Source: Smittia aterrima
Lineage: Eukaryota; Arthropoda; Insecta; Diptera; Chironomidae
Length of the DNA stretch: 64,000 bases
NCBI GenBank assembly: GCA_033063855.1
Contig: CP093830.1
Location: forward strand, 21,142,854 to 21,206,853
Reading direction: 5' to 3'
Each line of letters starts with the position of its first letter. Position 1 is the first letter of the stretch. A program made the translations under genes and the position numbers. Shown one piece after another: positions 11,956 to 21,469 of the stretch. Under the pieces are notes generated by a model. The model saw only the letters and a program-made list of their open reading frames with translations, searched no databases and was not told where the DNA came from.

Positions 11956-12120
11956 ACGTCGCAAGTTAAACTAGAACTGTTTGGTTCTTCATCAGACTTC
12001 GTTCTTATAACTTCGCAAAATAAATTGTTGTGAGAAAAGGTTTGTTATCTGTTGTATCACACGTTTTATATTCTTTGAACAGCGACACAAAGAATTATCT
12101 CCTCATGCGATGAATAATCA
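11956..12120 (-). promoter_or_regulatory. Promoter and upstream module of array gene D
   Basis: The minus strand shows ttataagaacgaagtctga (TATA near 12009) followed ~30 nt on by aaacagttctag (around 11980). Further upstream are agataac (near 12046) and agcgacacaaagaattatctcc (12081-12102). The terminal tagtttaagtcg block of this module sits far away, at 12307-12318, because an inverted-repeat element separates the two parts. Confidence 0.55.
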
Positions 12121-12139
12121 AAAGAAGACACGGGGTTTC

Positions 12140-12290
12140 AAAGGAATTATATTGAATGAAAAAAGTCAAGTTATAAATTATATATATAATATAATATAAT
12201 TTTTATATAATCTATAATTTAAATGTATTTTAGAAAAAATTTATAACTCGACTTTTTTTTTTCTTGGAAAAATCCCATCTTCCATGATGG
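12140..12290. mobile_element. Small AT-rich inverted-repeat (MITE-like) insertion
   Basis: Left arm 12158-12180 (gaaaaaagtcaagttataaa...) pairs with right arm 12236-12263 (...tttataactcgacttttttt), with a run of ta/at repeats between. The element splits a block of upstream sequence that is continuous in genes C, F and G, which argues for insertion. It has no coding capacity. Target-site duplications were not clear, so the exact ends are uncertain. Confidence 0.5.
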
Positions 12291-12409
12291 ACGGTCCATT
12301 TAAATATAGTTTAAGTCGATACTCTGAATTTCTACTGAACTTCTTAATAAAAACATTTTATATAAAATTCATGTAAATTTTACATTTATTTCAAACAAAA
12401 AAGGATCTT

Positions 12410-14066
12410 TTAACAACATGCATTAATTGGGGGAGAGGGAAGACGAAGTGCTTGACCATTGCATTTTAAGTTTCCTTTCAAAAGCTCCTTCACCGATCGA
12501 TATTGAATTCGGAAGTTATATTCCGAGTAGTTGATGGTTCCCGTGGCAATTTTCTGAAGAGACAAAGTAATATCGCAATAAAAAATAAAGTTTCGAAGGC
12601 AGAAAACTGTACAAGTTAAATTAGTGAAGAGCTTTCCATCCAAAAATGAGACAAATTGTCTTCTTTCGATGATAATCTCTTTCAAAGTCATACCTGAAAT
12701 TTGTTTGTTATGAGCCAAACCTCCTCTCCTGCTGTTGGGTGTTTAATTATTTTTAATCCGCTCGCAAACTGCAATTTTTCATTATCCTCCACCACGACTT
12801 TGATGTTATCAGGACAATACGGCAAAGATGTGTCCCAGCAGACAAGAGCGATTGGGTTGAGAAGAACGAACCACATGTTACCGTTGCTATCCAATGCTTG
12901 AGCTTTTACGATTTCGAGAGAGAAAAATGAATTTTTTATTTTTCTTTAAAAGCTTTCACTTACCTGCAGTTTGAATTCCTCGCGATCCAATCGTTTTAAA
13001 TGAATTGGGCAATGAGTTTGAGTCCTGAAGCCAGTTTGCTTCATTACTGACTAACGACAGTGGCACAACATTTTCGTTACCAGAAGCTAACGCGTGGAAG
13101 TACAAAGATTTGCTTGCTTGAGGTGTATTACGAGATATCGCAAGACCGAATAAACCATCCATTAAATCAAAAGTCTTTGAAGAAGTCGTGAAAGGAGGCG
13201 CAGGGAATGTTCCGTAGCTGGGACATGGATAAAACTAAAAAATTGAAGATGACATAAGCAAGTTTATGAATTGATAAATTAGATGTCATACCAATTTGTT
13301 TTCAATCTTCCACGATCTATTTTTGACAAGATCAAAAACAATGAGAGCGAAGCCAGTCACGTCAGCAATGTAAACTTTAGCATTTGAACACACTCCATTC
13401 TCTAGATCAACGACCTAAAATTAAGTTATCTGTTCATAAATGTCATTTGATGGATTTAACAAACTTTTGATTTTTACCGGAGTTATAAACAAACTTTTAT
13501 CAGTGTAAAGCGATTTAGCGAATTGGTGACGTACGACAACTTTGTCTGTTGCAAGATCAAAAGCCATAATTTGAGGTGGGCATATTCTACTGCTACCGAT
13601 AGATCCAGCGTCGAGAACCCAAAGACGATTACATTCATCGATCGCGATTCTCACAACAGAAGTCAGACGATCACAATATTGTCCACTACCAGATGATTGA
13701 AATGCATAGGTTGGATACGGAATGATTGCACCGCTTGTTGTTGGGGGGTTAACATAACCAAGAGTAACTGGAACTCCTAAGTTGAACCTTGGAGTTGTAA
13801 CGAAGAGTCGGTTTTCTGAAAAATCCAATTGGGAGCGAACCACTTGATATTTATTAAGAAAAATTACTTGAATGATCGATGTTAATGTCAATGGGGATAA
13901 CATTGTTTTGGACGTATGCGCCCGAGTTAATGGCGTTCGTTCTTGTGGTGGCATCAGGAAACACAAAATCCATTTTTTGCCATTCTTTAACTGGCAATAA
14001 AGTCATGAGCTGACTATACCCGATCGCCAGTGATTGCAGAACGAGCAATAATTGAAGCGAATTCAT
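12410..14066 (-). CDS. Yellow/MRJP-like array gene E
   Basis: Six exons: 13868..14066, 13478..13815, 13292..13414, 12964..13234, 12694..12902, 12410..12553; 1284 nt, 427 residues. Signal peptide MNSLQLLLVLQSLAIGYSQ. Exon 2 has its own character (NPPTTSGAIIPYPTY, SSGSGQYCDRLTSVVRIAIDECNRLW), while exons 3-6 pair with gene D. The usual AQAMDSNG at the start of exon 5 is AQALDSNG. Exon 5 also differs in having DTSLPYCPDN, adding a cysteine. The protein ends CNGQALRLPSPPINACC. The upstream region is unlike that of its neighbours: the conserved promoter blocks are missing or diverged, although gataag sites occur near 14236. Confidence 0.9.
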
Positions 14067-14939
14067 GCTTCAGGATTGTTTTAAAACAGATGTTTCAGAA
14101 ACTAGAAATAGAGAAAAAACAGGTGAGCAAATAACGGTCTGCTCTGTCAATATCATCAGAAGAATTTTGTGACATTGACAAGACAGTTGGTAGAAACTTT
14201 TTTAAAAACAAAATTTTTGAGATCGCCTTGCTATCTTATCTCTTCTCTTAATTTCACTTGACGCAGAAAGTATTGCGAAACATTTGTTTTTAATCATTGA
14301 AAACATCTGAATAATCTCAAAAAAAAGATGAAGGTGCTCTCATGTGACTCTGAGTTTGAGTCGTGGCTCTGAGACGATGGTCAACATTTATTTACAATAC
14401 GGAAAATTGTAAATAAAATTGAGCAATTGCGTTCTCGAGATTCCTTTCTATTTGGTCTAAAATCAATTCAGAGTTATTTAAAGACAGCAAAATATGCCTC
14501 TGATTCTATTGAGAGTCTTGGAAAATTATTTTCCGAAAATCCCACAACGCAGAAACTTTTTGTTTTAAATTTAAGAATGTAAGTCAAACTTGTCAATATT
14601 GATCACAATTTTTGTAAGCTTTATCAAAATTTTAAAGTTTTAATTAATTATTTACTTGTTCACTTGAGAAAGAAAGAAAACTTTGAGACTGTTCGCTCTC
14701 GCACTTTCAGAACGAATAAAGTTTTTTCTTTCTTTTATAGCTTGTCACGAAAGCTCAAAACTTTAGCTTCGTCGTTTGGCTTCGAAATATCGACAGACAC
14801 TTAAGTTCTCGTTTTTCTCGGCGGCGTTACTTCTTCGTTCATGAGTAATTTTAATAAAACTTTTAATAATAAAATTCTTTATTCATAATTTAAAACATCA
14901 AAATATTTTCAAGCATAAAACATTTATTTATTCCAAAAA
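14067..14939. repeat. Duplicated intergenic segment (copy 1)
   Basis: From about 14400 to 14935 this spacer matches 19380-20260, with shorter similarity at 17135-17330. Shared blocks include acttgttcacttgagaaa, gaacgaataaagttttt, cacttaagttctcgtttttctc and acttcttcgtt. All copies are in the same orientation, and each lies upstream of an array gene (E, F, G). No gene was seen in it. Confidence 0.6.
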
Positions 14940-15150
14940 AAATAGGATTCGGAAGTTAATTTCATCATGATTCAACGATCCCGTGGCGATTTTCTAAAAA
15001 GACAAAATAAAATTAAGTTTAAACCAAAAGTTGACCCATAAAACGGAATGATATCAGTAATTGCACTTGAGATTAAGTCGACAAGAATAACTGGAAAGCC
15101 TTCGGAAAACCTTGGAGATGTAACGAAAAGTCTGTTTTTTGAATGATTTA
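14940..15150 (-). pseudogene. Relic of a deleted yellow-like array gene
   Basis: Two gene fragments survive on the minus strand between genes E and F. Segment 15050-15146 matches the start of exon 2 of the C/D type (RLFVTSPRFSEG...), including its acceptor region and flanking intron. Segment 14946-14996 matches the first part of gene G's last exon (GSLNHDEINFRI), with a surviving acceptor. Exons 1 and 3-5 are missing. The exon 2 piece breaks off just after the IIP motif and runs straight into intron-5-like sequence. This is most simply an internal deletion of a former array member. No product is possible. Confidence 0.7.
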
Positions 15151-15225
15151 ATTGCGAGCAATCACACGAAAGAATTTCTTTTTTAAATAAAATTCATTTG
15201 AATTTATTTTAAAGCAAAAAAAAAA

Positions 15226-16873
15226 TTAACAAGTCACATCAGGAGGGAAGATGAAGCCAGCGGTAAGTTGTTGACCGTTACACTTTGTGCTTCCTTTCAA
15301 AAGTTTCCTAATTGAGCGTTTTTGAATTCGGAAGTTATCTTCTTTGTAATTCATGGTTCCCGAGGAAATTTTCTAAAGAGACAAAAAAATCAAATTGAAA
15401 TTTTTTAAACGATAATTTAAAACTCATTTTTAACTCGCATTTAGCGAGGATCGAACAGAATTAATACCTGAAATTTGTTTGTTATGACCCAAACCTCCTC
15501 GTCCCCTGATTTGTTTTTAATTATTTTTAATCCGCTCGCAAATTGCAACTTTTCATTATCTTCCACCACGACTTTAATGTTGTCAGTTGAGTATGGCAAA
15601 GATGAGTCCCAGCAAACAAGTGCAATTGGGTTGAGAAGAACGAACCACATGTTACCGTTGCTATCCAATGCTTGAGCTTTTTAATTTGTGAATTAAAATT
15701 TGATGATATTTTTCAATTTGACAGCTTTCACTTACCTGCAGTTTGAACTCCTCGGCTTCCAATAATTTTAAATGCTCCAGGTTGTGAGTTCGGATTGCTA
15801 TTCCAGATTGAAGCATTATTGAGTAGCGATAATGACACAACATTCTCATGACTTGAAGATAAAGCGTGGAAGTATAAAGATTTTTCTTTTTTCCTGTTAC
15901 AAGTTTCTGAAACTACGCCATCGTTTACATCTTCGTAAGGTGGACGAGATATCGCAAGACCTAACACCCCGCTCATCAGATCAAAAGTCTTCGATGCAGC
16001 TGTGAAAGGTGGTACAGGGAATGTTCCGGAGCCCACATAAGGGTAGAACTAAAAAATTTAAGTTGACGTCAATAAGTTCGTGAATTATGAGTTGATGTCG
16101 TACCAATTTGTTTTGAACTCTCCACGATCTATTTGTGACAGGGTCGTAAACAATAAGACCAAAACCCAACTCGTCAGCGATGTAAACTTTTGGCTTCGCA
16201 CAGTTTCCGTTCTCAAGATCAACGACCTAAAATTAATTTTTTTTGTTCGTATTGTCATTTGATGATTTAACTTTTTTTTCTTTACTGGAGTTATAAACAA
16301 ACTTTTATCTGTGTATAGTGATTTAGCAAATTGATAACGTTTAACAACTTTGTCTGTGTCAAGATCGAATGCAATAATTTGAGGTGGACAAACTCTTTCA
16401 CTACCGATAGTTCCTGCGTCGAGAACCCAAAGACGTCGACAATCATCAATCGCGACTCTATAAACAGAAGATAGTCGATCACAACGAAGTCCATTGACAG
16501 ATGATTGCCGTTCGTAATCAGGATACGGAATGATGTTAACACTCTCACTTGAAGTTAAGTCAACATAACCGAGAGTAACTGGAACACCTGATCTGAACCT
16601 TGGAGTTGTAACAAAGAGTCTCGATTCTGAAAAATTTAATTTAGAGCGAATCACATTTATTAAAAGGAAATTACTTGAATGATCGACGTCTATATCTATT
16701 GGAGTAATATTTTCAGCGACGTATCCACCCGTCATCACGACGAATAATCTAATGATGTTGTTCGGAAACGCATAATCCATTTTCTTCCATACACGAACTG
16801 ATTCTAAAGTCATGAGCTGACTGTAGCCGATCGCAAATGATTGCAGAACGAGAAACAACTGAAGCTTATTCAT
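15226..16873 (-). CDS. Yellow/MRJP-like array gene F
   Basis: Six exons: 16675..16873, 16286..16626, 16104..16226, 15736..16048, 15468..15676, 15226..15372; 1332 nt, 443 residues. Signal peptide MNKLQLFLVLQSFAIGYSQ. It is the closest relative of gene B in every exon (MTLESVRVWKKMDYAFP, GYVDLTSSESVNIIPYPDY, GSERVCPPQIIAF, tail ending FPPDVTC). One short stretch of exon 1 has drifted strongly: NNIIRLFVVMTGGY replaces DEVTKANAVTTGAY of B. Intron 1 and part of exon 2 happen to stay open in frame, giving a long unspliced ORF that is not the real product. Intron 5 is only 95 nt and lacks the inverted repeat found in B and G. Exon 5 again carries the near-invariant DSNGNMWFVLLNP block. Confidence 0.9.
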
Positions 16874-16929
16874 GTTTTAAATTAATTTCAAAAGATTTTT
16901 TTATCACTTTTCTTTAATAAATTGATGTC

Positions 16930-17120
16930 TGTCACAAGTTAAACTAAAACTGTTTTATTTTTGTTCAGGCTTCGTTCTTATAGCTTTGCAAATGCAAAGT
17001 TTTTAATTACAAGGTTCATTATCTTTTATATCACAGTTTTCTTTTATTTATTATCTTTAATCAACGAGACAGATGAGTAACCTCCTTTTGAGATGAATAC
17101 TTTAAAAGTAGTTTAAGTCA
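16930..17120 (-). promoter_or_regulatory. Promoter and upstream module of array gene F
   Basis: On the minus strand, ctataagaacgaagcctga (TATA near 16981) is followed by aaacagttttag around 16951, giving a ~78-nt 5' UTR. Upstream are agataat (near 17020), acgagacagatgagtaacctcc (17065-17086) and agtagtttaagtc (17107-17119), in the order seen for B, C, D and G. Confidence 0.55.
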
Positions 17121-17129
17121 AGACTACTG

Positions 17130-17335
17130 AAGTTTGTTACGAAAGCTCTCGCACTTTCAGAACGAATAAAGTTTTTTCTTTTTATATTGACAGACATTTA
17201 AGTTCTCGTTTTTCTCGTCGGCATCACTTCTTCGTTTATGAGTAATTTTAATAAAATTCTTTTATTCATAATTTAAAACACCAAAATATTTTTACGCTTA
17301 AAACATTTATTTATTCCAAAAAAAAATCTTTAAAC
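17130..17335. repeat. Duplicated intergenic segment (copy 2)
   Basis: Sequence from the gctctcgcactttcagaacg block through ttcttttattcataattt to the aaaacatttatttattcc block is nearly the same as 14695-14945. It shares the cttaagttctcgtttttctcg and acttcttcgttt blocks with 20085-20250. It marks the 3' end of gene G's duplication unit. Confidence 0.6.
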
Positions 17336-17344
17336 CAAAATTAC

Positions 17345-19095
17345 TTAAGAAGGGAAAACGAAGCCAGCGCTAATTTGTTGACCATTACATTTTGGGTTTC
17401 CTTTCAAAAGCGCCCTGATCGAGCGATATAGGATTCGGAAGTTAACTTCATCGTGATTCAACGATCCCGTGGCGATTTTCTGAAGAGACAAAATAAAATT
17501 AAGTTTTAAACAAAAGTTTAATTGTGAAGTTAAAGGTTCAAGAGCTTTTCATGCGTACAATCAGATCAAAAGTTAATCATTTCGAAAGCTCATCCTTCTT
17601 TCGATGAAAAGCTCTTTAAAACTCATTTTCAACTCGAATTTAATGTCGAGCCCCCTAAGCTTAATGCCAACAAAATTCACCTGAAATCTGTTCGTAATAA
17701 TCCAAATCTCCTCTTCATGTGCCAAGTTTTTAATTATTTTTAATCCACTGGCAAACTGCAACGTTTCATTATTTTCGACCACGACTTTGATGTTGTCAGC
17801 TGAATATGGCAAAGATGAGTCCCAGCAAGCGAGAGCAACAGGGTTGATTAGAACGAACCACATGTTACCGTTGCTGTCCATCGCTTGAGCTTTTTTCGAT
17901 TTTGCAAATGAAAAGTTGAATTTATTTTTCAATTTGACAGCTTTCACTTACGTACCTGAAGTTTGAATTCCTCGCGTTCCAATCGTTTTGAATGCTCGAG
18001 GAAATGAATTTGCATCACTTTCCCAGATTGAAGCATTATTGAGCACTGAACATGACACAACGTTCTCATGACCAGACGCTAAAGCGTGAAAGTACAACGA
18101 TCTCTCTGATTGTCGGTTGAAAGTTCCTGAAACTGCGTTGCTATTTAAATCTTTCAAAGGTGCACGTGAGAGAGTGAGACCGAACAAGCCATCCATCAGA
18201 TCAAATGATTCTCCTGCAATCGTGAAAGTTCCGTAGTTCGGATAAGGGTAAAACTGAAAAATTCAAGTTGACGTCAACAAGTTCGAGCATTGTGAGTTGA
18301 TGTCGTACCAATTTGTTTTGAACCTTCCACGACTTGTTCGTGACTGAGTCATAAACAATAAGAGCGAAGCCAGTCACGTCAGCTATGTAAACTCTAGCTC
18401 TTGCACAACTTCCAAAGGGAGGAGGATCTTCAACGTCAAGAACCTAAAATTGAATTTTCTCTTCGAAAATTTTGTTGATGGATTTACAAAACTTTTTTAC
18501 CGGAGTTATAAACAAACTTTGATCCGTGTACTGCGACACAGGGAATTTGTAACGTTTAACAAGTTGATCGTTTGCAAGTTTGAACAGAAGCAGTTGAGGT
18601 GGACATTTTCGTTCGCCTCCAATCATTCCTGTGTCGAGAATCCAAAGGCGACGACATTCATCAATTGCGATTCTCAAAACTGAAGTCATTCCATCACAAT
18701 TCCTGCCATGAGATGAATGCCATGAATAATCAGGATAAGGTTGAATTGCCATGCTTGTCTTTGGTGAATTGATGTAACCGAGGACAACTGGAACACCTTC
18801 GGAGAACCTTGGAGTTGTGATAAAGAGTCTGTCACCTGAAAGCAAACACTTGAGAGAGAATCACACTCGATGACATTTATTAAGAAGAATTACCTGGATG
18901 GTCGATGTCAATGTCTATGGGGAAAACATTTTCAGGGACAAAATGTTTATGGTGAATTGCGTTCGCTCGAGCGCTGGCATTAGGAAACACAAAATCCAAT
19001 TGTTTCCATTCACGAGTCATCTCCAAACCAGGAGAATTGAGACTGTAGCCGATTGCAATCGCTTGCAGAAAGAGTATCAATTGAAGCTTATTCAT
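17345..19095 (-). CDS. Yellow/MRJP-like array gene G
   Basis: Six exons: 18894..19095, 18501..18835, 18309..18443, 17956..18253, 17681..17889, 17345..17479; 1314 nt, 437 residues. Signal peptide MNKLQLILFLQAIAIGYS. It is the most divergent of the six, and the only array gene to retain IAGESFDLMDG, a motif common in the wider family, where B-F have a TSKTFDLM- or SSKTFDLM-type sequence; G may therefore be nearest the ancestral form. Exon 3 is four codons longer (DVEDPPPFGSCARARVYIADV). The first-intron junction makes GDRLF rather than the K(S/N)RLF of the others. The C-terminus is shortened to GFVFPS, without the final cysteine. The 201-nt last intron contains an inverted repeat (17540-17616). 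Confidence 0.9.
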
Positions 19096-20034
19096 GCTTC
19101 AGGATTAGTTCTGAAATAGAAAAAAGTTTGTTGAGCTCCGTCGCAAGTTAAATTCGAACTGAATTTTTCAATTTCGTTGCAAGAGTTTTTGAAACAAATT
19201 TTTTTGGAACAAGGTTTGTTATCATTTGTTATCTTGAAAGTTCTGAGAATTTCATTTTATCTGAAATCTCTCGACACAGATGAGTAATCATCTCGAGTTG
19301 AAAAGAAGAATCTGAAAGTAGTTCAAGTCCACTTCACCGAGTCTTGGTTTGCAATTGAACAATTTGTTGGTCAACAGAAAATAAATTGAGCAATTTTGTT
19401 CTCAAACTTTCCTTAAATCAATTGAAAGCTTATTCAGGATTATTTCAAGGCAGCATCAGCTGCTAAAATACAAAGCAAAAGATGAGCTTAAATATTCTAA
19501 TGAATTATCAAAGTAGGATTTAGAAATCCGTTTTGGGAAATTACAAAATTTTACCTTTCGAAGAAACGAAACAAATATTTAATATTATGGAAATTATTGG
19601 GTTTTAATTTCTGTTCGAAAATTGAAAGAGAATGAGAACTCTGAATTCTTCTAATTAGGTTAAAGCTAAGTTCCTGAACTGATTAGCATTTAAATTGCTT
19701 GAAAACTTTTCCTCGACTGTGATTGAATTAAGTGAGATTCCAATTAATTATGTGGACTGGCAAGAGTCAAAACTGTTTTTGGCTAATTAAAATTTCAAAC
19801 GAGTAGACCCAACAAAAAATAAAGTTAATTAAATCAAAGAACTTTTCAATGAAGATTCCGTCACCCAGAAGGATGAGAATCCTTTTTCTTAAGAAATCTC
19901 TTTGAATTCCATTGAGTGTCATGCACAAAGTCTCTTGAGAGAATCCAACCTACACAGATTAAAACTTCTTGCTTTAAACTTTAAGATGAAGTTGTCAAGA
20001 CGGTTTTCGTGAGATCTCGCAAAATATTACAATT
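19096..20034. promoter_or_regulatory. Upstream region of gene G with partial conserved module
   Basis: The array module is recognisable: agataacaaatgataac (minus strand, near 19210-19230), gacacagatgagtaatcatctcg (19273-19295) and agtagttcaagtc (19317-19329). The TATA/initiator pair of B, D and F is not clear here; the initiator side reads ttcagttcgaat. Beyond 19380 the sequence aligns loosely with 14400-14640. No gene is seen. Confidence 0.4.
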
Positions 20035-20265
20035 TTAATAAATTAACTTGTTCACTTGAGAAAACGAAAAACTTTCTTACTTTTCCCACTCCCACTCAAA
20101 GTACGAATAAAGTTTTTGCTTCTTTGTTTCCCGTCGTGAGCTTGTAGCAAAAGCACAAAACTTTGACTTCACCGGTTGGCTTCAAAATATCGATTGACAC
20201 TTAAGTTCTCGTATACCGCAAGTCGGCGGCGTCACTTCTTCGTTTGTTTTATGAAGTGGAATCTG
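20035..20265. repeat. Duplicated intergenic segment (copy 3)
   Basis: This copy contains acttgttcacttgagaaa, gtacgaataaagttttt, agcacaaaactttgacttc, gacacttaagttctcgt and gtcacttcttcgttt, in the same order as at 14650-14850. It is somewhat more diverged than copies 1 and 2. Confidence 0.55.
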
Positions 20266-21469
20266 TTCAGTAAATGTTTTTGAAATCTCAAGCTTCTTCT
20301 CTTATTTATCTAGACAAGAATTTCTTCAATGAAAATGAAACCAAAGACTTCGTTTTGCGGCACAGATAAGCAACCACAAGTTGCTTATTCCACTTTAATT
20401 TTGGAACTGGAAATATGCGTGAAGAAGATTTCGCTCTGCCGACTGTAAAAAAACCTGTTCCGTCATCTGCGTTTAGATAGAATCAGCAATAACACTCGCC
20501 AGCTTTGTTGTAAAGAAAGAAAAACGTTCATTAACGTTTTTATTATCAAACAAATCAATAACCTAATGTGCGACTTGTAGAGGTCACTCAAAGGGCTGTG
20601 AATGTTCACAGTCTGTGTCCCATCCATTCAAATATCCATTAGCAATAAAGTAAAATGCTTTTTATGACATCATTGACTGATCGAGCTCCACTTTATCGAA
20701 CAAACAAAAAAGCCACAAAAATCGTCTTCAATTTTTCAATGTCGCTTTATTATTCATGAAATGTTTTTTAAGAATGTATTTACAACAAAAATCTGAGACA
20801 TCCAGACATGAGAATATTTCGTGTGGTTATAAAAATAAATTAAAAAATCATCTACATCTCTTAGAATGCAAAAGTTTATGGCTCACAATGTTCATGCACT
20901 TGCTCGTTAATATCTGATATGAGATATCTTCAAAGTTTAGATGAGAAAACGTTTCATGCTAAAGCGCAGCGAGGTGCAATATTGTATAAGAAGAAATGTG
21001 CAATTTTAAATTTCTGAGAATATTTGATGTGAGAATAAATTTTATTTCTTGAAGCAAGAGGAAGAAATTCTCTAAGGTTTGCAGTGTGGCATCATCCTCA
21101 TAAGAGGAAGAAGAATCTTGATATAGTTCGAAGCATGACAAAAAGAATGAAGGGTGCTATAGTGATATGAGAAAAGCTTGAAAGTTGTAAAGCAAACGAA
21201 ACTATTAAACGATGATGATAATAGTAATAAAGTATTCATTCGTCTTCATGGCATTTTCAGTTCATTTTTCATTCCTAACCATGGCAAATCTCTCTTTCTT
21301 TTTATTTCATTTTTCCATGATGCATGAAAGCAGAAGAAGGAAGAAGACGAACGAATGAACAAGATGGGATCGCATGGATGAATGGAAAAGCATTTCTGAG
21401 GGTTGGAACGTTGAATGAAGGAAGAGAAGTCTTGGGGCGTGATATTTAAAGCGACTGTCTGTAATCAAT
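20266..21469. other. Spacer and probable 3' UTR of the yellow-e-like gene
   Basis: No coding exon is recognised. The part next to 21470 should be the 3' UTR of the yellow-e-like gene, since its stop codon is at 21470-21472. A minus-strand AATAAA appears as tttatt near 21300. A candidate short ORF on the minus strand around 20959-21141 has no domain. Confidence 0.35.

Noticed and set aside
16085..16873. 262-codon unspliced frame over exons 1-2 of gene F
   Set aside because: It reads through short introns that happen to lack stops. The spliced six-exon model matches all five paralogues.
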